64,000 bases of DNA from positions 52,556 to 116,555 of the forward strand of contig JAIMKR010000003.1 in assembly GCA_020692325.1 (NCBI GenBank). Direction: 5' to 3'. Source of the DNA: Desulfocurvus sp. (GTDB taxonomy: Bacteria; Desulfobacterota; Desulfovibrionia; Desulfovibrionales; Desulfovibrionaceae). A program made the position numbers and the translations under genes. Below are positions 19,641 through 28,500 of this stretch, in pieces (positions within the stretch are counted from its first letter, which is position 1; every line of letters starts with the position of its first letter). The notes beneath the pieces are model-generated. The model made no database searches. It saw nothing but the letters and a program-made list of their open reading frames with translations, and was not told the DNA's origin.

Positions 19641-19927
19641 CCGTCGATGAAGTCCGACACGAGCTTCATGAGCTTTTCGTACTGGGCGGCGGGGTCGCAG
19701 GAGGTCTGCGCCTTCTCGCTGCAACGCAGCAGATAGCGGCGCAGGATCTGCGTGGTGGCCGCGCGCAACGCCGAGCGCACCGCACGCACCTGCACGAGCA
19801 CGTCCTCGCACTCCTTGCCTTCGTCGATCATGCGCTGAATGCCGCGCACCTGCCCCTCGATGCGCTTCATGCGGGCCAGGACGTCGTGTTTGAGCGCCTC
19901 CTGGTCCTTCTTCAACTCCCTGGCCAT
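19637..19927 (-). CDS. metal-sensing transcriptional repressor, CsoR/RcnR (DUF156) family
   Basis: RMKRIEGQVRGIQRMIDEGKECEDVLVQVRAVRSALRAATTQILRRYLLRC. Confidence 0.87.
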   Translation of the reverse strand: MARELKKDQEALKHDVLARMKRIEGQVRGIQRMIDEGKECEDVLVQVRAVRSALRAATTQILRRYLLRCSEKAQTSCDPAAQYEKLMKLVSDFIDG

Positions 19928-20141
19928 GACCGCCTCCTGAACTGCTGATGGCCCAGCGACGCCCGTCCGGGCACGCCGCGGCGCGGAATGGCGATGCGCG
20001 GGGAAACGCACGCCAGGCGTCCTCTGGCCGAATCGGACCGCCGGCCTTTCGCTACCCGAATTCGCCACTGTAATCAATCCTGAATGGTAGGACTTTCGCG
20101 CCCTTCGCGTCGCGTTTGGTCACGATTTATATCAAAAGTGG

Positions 20142-20170
20142 TTGACCGGATACCTCCCGTGGATTATGCT
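20142..20170 (+). promoter_or_regulatory. sigma70-type promoter TTGACC-17 bp-TATGCT
   Basis: -35 at 20142-20147, -10 at 20165-20170, 17 bp spacer. Confidence 0.6.
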
Positions 20171-20171
20171 A

Positions 20172-20193
20172 GTTATGTTTTTTCAAACATAAC
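20172..20193. promoter_or_regulatory. perfect inverted repeat GTTATGTTT-TTTC-AAACATAAC, candidate operator
   Basis: 9-4-9 perfect palindrome immediately downstream of the predicted -10. Confidence 0.65.
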
Positions 20194-20209
20194 CACAACG
20201 GGATCCCCC

Positions 20210-21895
20210 ATGAACATCGGCACGCGCAAGTTCGAGGAATTCAAATCCATGGCCGCGGCCTTCCACGGCTACCCGGCCCCGGGGCTGCTCATCGGCGGCT
20301 ACATGGTCGAGCTGGCGCGTCGGCAGCTGCCGGAAGGCACGCTCTTCGACGCCGTCTCCGAGACCGCGAAATGCCTGCCCGACGCGGTGCAGCTCCTCAC
20401 TCCCTGCACCTTCGGCAATGGCTGGATGCGCGTGCTCAACCTGGGCAGATACGCCCTCTCGCTTTACGACAAGCACACCGGCGCGGGCGTGCGTGTGTGG
20501 ATCGACCTGGACCGCCTCGCGCCCTATGGGGAGATCCGCTCCTGGTTCCTCAAGCTCAAGCAGAAGGCCGATCAGAACACCGATCGCCTGTTCCACGAGA
20601 TCGAGACCGCCGGCGACACGCTGTGCTCCATGGCTCCCGTGCGGGTGGACGATCGTTTCCGTCAGCATCGCAGCATGGGGCGCGTGGGCGTGTGCCCCGT
20701 GTGCGGCGAGGCCTACCCGGCGAGTGACGGGGCCATCTGCCGCGGCTGTCAGGGCGAGGCCCCCTACGGCTCGGACGGCAAGGACGGATGCCGGGCATTC
20801 GGCCCGATGCGCGAAGCGCCGCGCGAGGAACCGGCCGCGCCGGCCTCCTCCGGCCCACGGCTGGTGGCCGTGCCCGTGACCGAGGCCGTGGGGCGCAAGA
20901 CCCTGCATGACATGACGCGCATCGTTCCCGGCGAGAGCAAGGGCGTGGAGTTCGCCAGGGGCCACGCCATCACCGGCGGCGACGTGTGCCGCTTGCAGGC
21001 CATGGGCCGCGCCCACGTGTACCTGGAGCAGGACACGCCGGACGGTTTCCTCCACGAGGACAAGGCCGCCCTCGGTTTCGCCAGGCTCATGGCTGGCGAG
21101 AACATCTCCCACGACGAGAACCCCCACGAGGGCAAGGTGAACTTCCGCGCCACCCAAACCGGCGTGCTCGTGCTGGAGCGCGAACGCCTGGAGGCCTTCA
21201 ATCTCGTGCCGGACGTCATGGCCGCCTCGCGCCAGCACGGCGTGCTGGTGGAGGAAGGCAAGGAGCTGGCCGGCGCGCGCGCCATTCCGCTCTACCTCAG
21301 CGTGCGCAACTACAACAAGGCCGCAACGATACTCGCCGAGGGCCCGCTGTTCTCAATCGCGCCTCTGCGGCCGGCGCGCGTGGGCGTGCTCGTCACCGGC
21401 ACGGAGGTGTTCCAGGGGCTCATCGATGACAAATTCGCCCCGGTCATCCGCGGCAAGGTGGAGGCGCTGGGCTCCACCGTCATCGCCGAGGACATCGTCC
21501 CCGACGATTCCGGGCGCATCGCCGCCAGCGTGGGCAAAATGCTCACCGCCGGGGTCGATCTCGTCATCACCACCGCCGGACTTTCCGTGGATCCCGACGA
21601 CGTGACGCGCAAGGGCCTGCTCGCGGCGGGGCTGAGCGACATGCTCTACGGCGCGCCCATTCTGCCCGGGGCCATGACATTGCTCGGCAGGCTAGCCAGC
21701 CCGGCGGGCAGCGCGCGGGTCATCGGCGTGCCGGCCTGCGCCTTGTTTCACAAGACCACCAGCCTCGACCTGTTGCTGCCGCGGGTGCTGGCTGGAGTCA
21801 GCATCACCCGCGCGGATCTGGCGCGCATGGCCGAGGGGGGCTTCTGTCTGAACTGCAAGACCTGCGTGTTCCCCAAGTGCCAGTTCGGCAAATAG
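20210..21895 (+). CDS. FmdE-family N-terminus + zinc ribbon + MoeA/MoCF-like molybdopterin-binding domain fusion
   Basis: MNIGTRKFEEFKSMAAAFHGYPAPGLLIGGYM (FmdE-like); CPVCGEAYPASDGAICRGC zinc ribbon; VGVLVTGTEVFQGLIDDKFAPVI MoCF-like; C-terminal CLNCKTCVFPKC. Confidence 0.75.
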   Translation: MNIGTRKFEEFKSMAAAFHGYPAPGLLIGGYMVELARRQLPEGTLFDAVSETAKCLPDAVQLLTPCTFGNGWMRVLNLGRYALSLYDKHTGAGVRVWIDLDRLAPYGEIRSWFLKLKQKADQNTDRLFHEIETAGDTLCSMAPVRVDDRFRQHRSMGRVGVCPVCGEAYPASDGAICRGCQGEAPYGSDGKDGCRAFGPMREAPREEPAAPASSGPRLVAVPVTEAVGRKTLHDMTRIVPGESKGVEFARGHAITGGDVCRLQAMGRAHVYLEQDTPDGFLHEDKAALGFARLMAGENISHDENPHEGKVNFRATQTGVLVLERERLEAFNLVPDVMAASRQHGVLVEEGKELAGARAIPLYLSVRNYNKAATILAEGPLFSIAPLRPARVGVLVTGTEVFQGLIDDKFAPVIRGKVEALGSTVIAEDIVPDDSGRIAASVGKMLTAGVDLVITTAGLSVDPDDVTRKGLLAAGLSDMLYGAPILPGAMTLLGRLASPAGSARVIGVPACALFHKTTSLDLLLPRVLAGVSITRADLARMAEGGFCLNCKTCVFPKCQFGK

Positions 21896-22002
21896 ACTTC
21901 AGCGCGGCTTCCGGGGCGCCCGGAATTCCTGACGCCGCAACCGCTTGACCATACGGGTTAAACTGCGTAGCTTCCAGGCTAGACCGAACCAGGAGGTCCG
22001 CC

Positions 22003-22980
22003 ATGCCCGAAAGCGTCCCCCTGCCTGAGAACGAATCCGTTCGCGCGCTCGTGAAGCGCTTCAATTCGCCGGTGAGTATCCACTCCTACGGCGAGGTCTA
22101 CTCCGACACCACGGAATTCATGAACATCACCTACGGCGACGTCATCGCCGTGGGAGGCCGGCACTTCCTCGTCCTCGGCGACGAACGCGAGCGGCGTTTC
22201 GGCATGGAGGACCCGAAGTTCTGGGTCAAGCGCTGCCTGGAGCTGGAAACCGGCGGGTACCGCATCCTCAAGCTGGAGTTTCAGGAAGGCTTCGACCAGC
22301 ACATCGGTCCGCTGACCATTCCCTGTCGGCGCAGCGCCGCCAAGGAGGCGCGCATCCTGCGACTCGTGGCCGGCGATGGACGCTTCATGCAGGGCGAGTC
22401 CTTCCACGACGCGCGCGGCAACGTCGTGCGCGTGCTCCAGCGCGTGGACGGCCGCCGACTGGACCTCAACGTCGAGGACATCCGCGCCAACCACCGCACC
22501 TACTTCCACGAAATCTACCCCGACATTCTGGAACGTTTCATCCGCGCCTGCCGCGCCATCCATTTTTTGCATGAGCATGGGGAAACCCACGGCGACATCC
22601 GGCGCGACCACCTCTACGAACTGCACGACACGGGCGAATACTGCTGGATCGACTTCGATTACGGCTACGAGGCGACGGAAAATCCCTTCGGCCTGGATCT
22701 GTTCGGCCTGGGCAACATCCTGTGCTTCATCACCGGCAAGGGCGTGCACACCACCCAGGACCGCGCCCGCGACGAGGACGGCCCGCTCATCACCGAGGCC
22801 GACTGCGCCCTGTTCTTCCGCCACCGCATCGTGAACCTGCGCAAGCTCTTCCCCTACGTGCCGGAGGCGCTCAACCGCGTACTCATGCATTATTCCGCCG
22901 AATCCGAAGTCTACTACGAGACCGTGCCCGAACTGCTGGCCGATCTCGAACCCTGCCTGGAAGTCCTGCGCCGCAAGTGA
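22003..22980 (+). CDS. protein kinase-like protein
   Basis: IHFLHEHGETHGDIRRDHLYELHDTGEYCWIDFDYGYE resembles catalytic-loop and metal-binding motifs; AGGAGG RBS. Confidence 0.65.
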   Translation: MPESVPLPENESVRALVKRFNSPVSIHSYGEVYSDTTEFMNITYGDVIAVGGRHFLVLGDERERRFGMEDPKFWVKRCLELETGGYRILKLEFQEGFDQHIGPLTIPCRRSAAKEARILRLVAGDGRFMQGESFHDARGNVVRVLQRVDGRRLDLNVEDIRANHRTYFHEIYPDILERFIRACRAIHFLHEHGETHGDIRRDHLYELHDTGEYCWIDFDYGYEATENPFGLDLFGLGNILCFITGKGVHTTQDRARDEDGPLITEADCALFFRHRIVNLRKLFPYVPEALNRVLMHYSAESEVYYETVPELLADLEPCLEVLRRK

Positions 22981-22999
22981 CGCCACCAAGGAGGCCGCC

Positions 23000-23455
23000 A
23001 TGGATTTCAAAAAGGTCCTCATCTCCGTCGACGCCTCGGCCAACGCCGGACGAGCGGTGGACTACGCCGCAGCCATGCTCGCGGGCGTGACGGACGTGCG
23101 TGTCACCCTGCTCTACATCGAGCGCGCACCCGGCCGCGACCGGTTCGAGTCCGAGGAGGCTTGGCTCGGCCAGTGCCAGCTGGACCACGAGCGGGTGTTC
23201 GATTTTCTCAAGGAAGCGCGAGGCATGTTGCTCGCAGCAGGTCTGCCCAAGGACGCGGTGACCGAGCGCACCGAACGGTGCAGCACCGAACCGAGCATCG
23301 CCCAGACCATTCTCGACATCCAGCAGACGGGCGGCTACGGAACCCTTGTGGTGGGCCGGCGCGGCATCACCAAGGGCGAGGAATTCCTCTTCGGCAGCGT
23401 GTCCACCAAGCTCGTTCGCGATGCCCGCAACTGCGCGGTGTGGGTTGTGCAGTAG
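23000..23455 (+). CDS. universal stress protein UspA family
   Basis: FKKVLISVDASANAGRAVDYAA ... GTLVVGRRGITKGEEFLFGSVSTKLVRDARNCAVWVVQ. Confidence 0.9.
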   Translation: MDFKKVLISVDASANAGRAVDYAAAMLAGVTDVRVTLLYIERAPGRDRFESEEAWLGQCQLDHERVFDFLKEARGMLLAAGLPKDAVTERTERCSTEPSIAQTILDIQQTGGYGTLVVGRRGITKGEEFLFGSVSTKLVRDARNCAVWVVQ

Positions 23456-23458
23456 ACG

Positions 23459-23530
23459 CCTCCTCCCGCCGAAAGGGGCGCCGGGGACATCCGCCACCGT
23501 CAAAGCGGACATCCCCGGCGCGGGAGGAGG
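23459..23530. repeat. long imperfect inverted repeat between usp and a convergent gene
   Basis: CCTCCTCCCG...CGGGAGGAGG outer arms; GGCGCCGGGGACATCCGC / GCGGACATCCCCGGCGC inner arms. Confidence 0.7.
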
Positions 23531-23544
23531 AAACGGAGACCGTA

Positions 23545-23986
23545 TCAGCCAAGCCGGCTCACGGAACGCACGTGGCCGGGGCACGGTCCCCTGCGATGAG
23601 AAGGAAAATCGGTAATTCCAGCGGCCGCCAACTCGGCGCGCACATCCCGCAGCTCCTGGCGCAGTTGCGCCCGCAACGCGCCGATCCGCGCGATCCGCTC
23701 CTCGATGCCGTCCTTGTCGACCCCGCGCGCGGCCACCAGAACTCTCAGCTCCGTCGTTGCAGCCCAAACTCCCTCGCGCAACCGGTGCAGCCGCTCGCCA
23801 TGCATGTCGAAAATCCTCACCGCAGTCTCGCGCTGTTCCAGCGTAAATTCATGCTATTCTGCGACGCCGTCCTCCACGGTCCGGGTGGGATCGTCCGCGA
23901 CACGTCTCTCGGGCTGTCCCGCCATGGGCGACGAGGCGAACACCAGCATTTCAAGTATCAGCATCAGGCCCAGCGGGCTTTTTCAT
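23545..23986 (-). pseudogene. ZraP/Spy-like periplasmic heavy-metal resistance protein, decayed
   Basis: HEFTLEQRETAVRIFDMHGERLHRLREGVWAATTELRVLVAARGVDKDGIEERIARIGALRAQLRQELRDVRAELAAAGI; upstream in the same frame a signal-peptide-like LGLMLILEMLVFASSPMA, but a TAG at 23856-23854 and a frame offset after ATGAAAAAG. Confidence 0.7.
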
Positions 23987-24666
23987 GACGACGGCCTCCA
24001 GACCCGCGGTGATAGGCGACACGCCCCGCACACGGTGCGGCAACAGAGCTTGCATGAAGCGGGCCAGAACAAACATCCTATAATATCGGAATGTTATACA
24101 TCTTTAGGACGCCACAACATGCAACTATATGCACTTATTTACAAAACAAAGCGCCAAGGGCTGCACAGAAAATCGACACGGCGAGGCAGCGCCCAACCTT
24201 CCGACACGGTCTCGTTATAATGCGAGACGGCAAAAGGCATTACCGGCAACGCCATGGGCGAGGAATTTCACAATGACAACCAACTGGACATACGGTTATT
24301 CAAATGGTGCAGTGGGTCGGACGCGGGGAGCAATCGCCAAGCGCCCCCGGGCGTCTGGCGACCCGTTGGGGAGCACACGCTATCACGCGGCGATGCTGCG
24401 ATTTCCAAGCAGAACGTTTTTCCTGCGCGGAGAGCCGGGGGCGCTTTTCCCCCGAACCCGACTTCGTTGACAGGACGTGAAATATACCCTACGATTTTAA
24501 TTGTACATTTATAAGGTCTACATTGACCGTGTACCAATGCATTTTTCACTTCATCTTGGAGGCGAGACTGAATGCTGTGCTGACTTGAGAGAATTTTGGC
24601 GGACGGCCATGAACGACAATGCGCATTAAGGGTTCTGCAATCTTCAGAAAATTGTGAGGAAGCACC

Positions 24667-25344
24667 GTGGATGCGAATGCCGCTGGCAAAATGAAAGACG
24701 GACTGCTTGGTGTCATCTCGGCGCTCCAGGACGGAGAATCGATCCTGCCGCATTTGAACGAACGCACTTACAGCAAGCGGCATATCCTGTTCATGCCGCA
24801 CCACAACGACAACCTCCTCTTCATCGTCAAAAAAGGACGCCTGCGCGTCTATCTCAGTCTGCACGGCCGTGAGCTTTCCCTCGCCATTCTCGGGCCAGGC
24901 GACGTGTACTGCACGCACACACGGGCTTATGTGGAGGCGCTGGAGGACACGTCGATCCTCACCTGCTCCACGGAAACGTTCATCGGCCTCGCGAGCCAGC
25001 ACCAGCCCATCATCGGCGCGGTCGTCGGATCGCTTGGCGGCCTTATGACCAACGCCATCACCATCATCGAGAACCTGTACTTCAACTGCGCGGACAAACG
25101 CGTCGCCTCCTTCTTCTACGAGCAGGCGATGAACCACGGCAAGCAAATGGCCGACGGCATCTACCTGAAAGTCGGTCTGACGGTGGAGAACATCTCGAAA
25201 GTCGTGGGCACATGCAGGCAAACGGTCTCCTCGTTCATCTCCCTGATGGAGCGGAACGACATCATGACCAAAGTCGCGCGGGGCGAGTTCATCATCCGCG
25301 ACATCGACAAACTATACTCCTTCGTCAACGCCTGCTCCGACTGA
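24667..25344 (+). CDS. cooA: CO-sensing heme regulator CooA (Crp/Fnr superfamily)
   Basis: GRLRVYLSLHGRELSLAILGPGDVYCTHTRAYVEALEDT aligns with R. rubrum CooA around Cys75/His77; HTH with CRQTVSS; adjacent to coo hydrogenase genes; GTG start. Confidence 0.85.
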   Translation: MDANAAGKMKDGLLGVISALQDGESILPHLNERTYSKRHILFMPHHNDNLLFIVKKGRLRVYLSLHGRELSLAILGPGDVYCTHTRAYVEALEDTSILTCSTETFIGLASQHQPIIGAVVGSLGGLMTNAITIIENLYFNCADKRVASFFYEQAMNHGKQMADGIYLKVGLTVENISKVVGTCRQTVSSFISLMERNDIMTKVARGEFIIRDIDKLYSFVNACSD

Positions 25345-25493
25345 GCGGCCATGGGCGCCCCCCCGATGATCCCCTCTCGCGGAATCCCCCCCTTCCGCGG
25401 CCCACGCCAGCGCCTCGCCACCAGGGCGTCATCTCTCGTCGCAACCGCTGCCAGCCGCCCGTTTTTTCAGCCATGCCGACGAAAATTCAATCT

Positions 25494-25509
25494 TGTCGCC
25501 TTCACGACA
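25494..25509. promoter_or_regulatory. CooA box TGTCG-CCTTCA-CGACA upstream of cooM
   Basis: Perfect 5-6-5 palindrome matching the R. rubrum-type CooA site TGTCR-N6-CGACA. Confidence 0.85.
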
Positions 25510-25558
25510 GAACAGCCACATCGGGTGGGCTAAAACTGGAGCCGTAAAGGAGACACCT

Positions 25559-28500
25559 ATGCTGACGCACTCCTCGTATACGGCTATGTTCCTCGGCGCA
25601 GCACTCGCCCTTGTCGGCGAGACACTCGCGCTGATCTCCCTGAAAAACCTCAGACGGCTCACGGTCTATTCCGCACTTGCTCAGCTGGGCTACGCCCTGG
25701 CCGGCGTGGGAGCGGGCGGAGCCGACGGAATGGCCGGGGCCGGTCTGCACCTGCTCTATCAAACGGTGGCGCGGTGTGTTTGGTATTCCAGCCTGCGTCG
25801 GCTCGCCATGGAACAGGGTGGATACTCACTCGCCAAGCTCACGGGGGCGGGCGCGCATCGCCCCGGGCAGGCGCTGCTGCTCGGATTCTCCATGTTCGCC
25901 GCCATGGGGCTGACGCCCTTCACCGCCCTCCCCGGCAAGGAAATGGTTCTCGCCGCGCTGGTGCGGGACGGGAACATCCCCGCCGCCCTGATTCTGGCCA
26001 CGGCCGGCATTCTCGCGACGGTGTACACCGTTCGCGTGGTCCACGCCGTGTGTTTCAGGAAGGCCGAGGGGACGACGACCGAGGGCGCGTTTTTCGCGGG
26101 CGTGAACGCGGGCTGGCTGGCGCTGGCCGGAGCGCTCGGCCTGGCGTGTCTATTCCACGGCCCCATCGCCGACGCCGCGCGCGTTCTGCTGGGCGGCAAT
26201 GCCGAGGGCGAGACCGTGTGGCCGCTCTCCGTCCTGATTCCCTACCTCGGCGCGTTCGCCGTTTTCGTCGTGGGCCGCTTCGCCCCGAAGCTGCGCGGCG
26301 TGGCCGCCCTGCTCCTCGCCGCGGCCACGCTCGGCGCGGTTTGGACGCAACCCGCGCTGCCGCCGGCGCAGCAGCTGTTCACCATGCTGTTCGCCCTGGG
26401 TTGCGGCGTCATCGTGGTCTACTCCATAGGCTACATCGGCGACCACGAGGGCGCGGACCGCTATTTCCTCTTCCTGTTCCTCATGGTCGCCTCGCTCATC
26501 GGTCTGGCCTCGGCGGGCGACAGCGCCTCGTTCTACGCCTGCTTCGAACTCATGACCTTCTCGTCGTACCTGCTCGTGGTGCATAAGCGCAGCGACGAGT
26601 CCCTGTCCGCCGGCGCGAAGTACCTGATAATGTGCGTGGGCGGCGCGAACGTCATGCAGGTGGGCCTGCTGGCCCTGGCCGTCGGCGGCGCTCCGGGCGG
26701 CCTCGCCAGCCCGGCGGGCATGGCCGCGGCGCTCGCGGCCTACGGTCCGCTGGCCGCCGCCGGGGTGACGCTGATGGTGTTGGCCGGACTGGTGGTGAAG
26801 GCGGGCTTCTTCCCCCTGCACTCATGGCTGCCCGCAGCCCACCCGGTAGCGCCCTCGTCCATTTCCGCCCCGCTTTCCGGCCTGCTGACCAAGGCCGGCG
26901 TGTTCGGCGTGGCCATGATCGTTGCCGCGCTGGCGGCCGCGCCGCTTTCAAGCGGTCCATTGGCCGGCGGATACGGTCGCACGATCCTGTGGCTGCTCAC
27001 CGGCATGGCGGGGGTCACCTTCATTCTCGGCGAGGTGATGGCCCTGTTCCAGCAGGACATCAAGCGGATGCTCGCCTACTCCACCCTGGCGCAGATCGGT
27101 GAAATCGGCCTGGTGCTGAGTCTGGGCACCTACGCGGCCACCACCGGCGCGCTGGTCCACGTGCTCAACCACGCGGTGATGAAGGACCTGCTCTTCCTGG
27201 CCGCAGGCGGCCTCATCATGCGCGCGGGCAGCCAGCGGCTGAGCGACCTCGCCGGCATGGGCAAGGCGCTCCCCTTCGCCGGAACCTGCATGGCCGTCGG
27301 CCTGATTTCGATCATGGGCCTGCCGCCAATGGGCGGATTCTTCAGCAAATTCCTGATGCTCAGCGCCGCGCTGGAGGCCGGGCAGCCCTGGATCGCCGCG
27401 CTGGTCCTCACCGGCGGGCTCATCAGCTGCGTGTACTACGGCCGGGTCCTCAAGGTGCTGTTCTTCAGCAAGTACGAAGGCGCGCCGGTGGCTTCGCTGC
27501 TGTTCTCCATGAACCTCGGCATCGGCGTTCTGGCCGCGCTGACGCTGGGCGCGGGCGTGTTCGCGCCGCAGTGGGCCGCGCTCGTAAAGCCCACGGCCAC
27601 CTCCATGTTCCCCGCCGGCGGGGTCCTGCCCGACATCACCATCACCTGGTCGCCGGTGGCGCTGCTGCCGCTGGCCGGCGCGGCGCTCGCCGTGCTGCTG
27701 CGCCGCAACCTCAAGCTCTGCGGCTCGGCGGCCACGCTAAGCCTGGTGGCGGCGTTCGCCGTGGCGCTGGGCGGGGGCATGTTCCCCACCGATCTGCAAC
27801 GCTACTTCGCCCTGCTGGTGCTTGGGCTGGGCGTGCTCAATGTGGCCTACTCCACCGGTTACATGGAGCATAGCCACACGGCCTGGCGCTTCTTCGCGGT
27901 CTTCCTGACCATGATCTGTGGTCTGATCGGTCTGACCACGGCGAGTTCGCTCGTCTCCTTCTTCTGCTTCTGGGAGATCATGAGCAGCTGGCCGCTGTTC
28001 TTCGCCATCATCCACGAGGAGAGCCCCTCGGCCCTCAGGGAAGGCACCAAGTACTTCCTGTTCAACATCGCCGGAGCCTCGTTCCTGTTCTTCGGCGTGC
28101 TGCTGCTGGGCCGGGCTTCGGGCGGCTACGGGTTCGACACCGTCGCACGGACCGTGGCCTCCACGCCCACCGGGGTGTGGCTGCCGGGACTGTGCCTGAT
28201 GGGTGTGGGCATGTTGATGAAGGCGGCCATGCTGCCGGTGCGCATCGACTGGCAGATGCACCCGGCCACCGCCCCCACACCGGTCAGCGGCTACATCTCC
28301 GCCATGCTGCTCAAGAGCGGGCCATTCGGCATCATGCTGCTGCGTTTCGTGCTGGCCCAGGGTGTGACGGGCGACGCGGCCCACGCCCTCGACATGGCCA
28401 TGTACGCCGGGGCCTGGATCGCCGGCATCACCATCCTCTACGCCGGCGTGCAGGCGCTGCTGCAAACGGGCATCAAGGAAATGCTCATCTACTCCACCGT

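Noticed and set aside
18510-23856. Genome-wide amber recoding (pyrrolysine or Gln) suggested by two TAG-interrupted genes
   Set aside because: TAG is the normal stop of many intact genes here (helicase, 3728 ORF, FmdE fusion, usp, cydB, cooM). The ZraP-like gene also has a frameshift, so simple nonsense decay is more likely.
24000-24666. Several small ORFs (24091, 24129, 24254) upstream of cooA
   Set aside because: Short and overlapping, lacking RBS or recognisable motifs; treated as intergenic/regulatory DNA.
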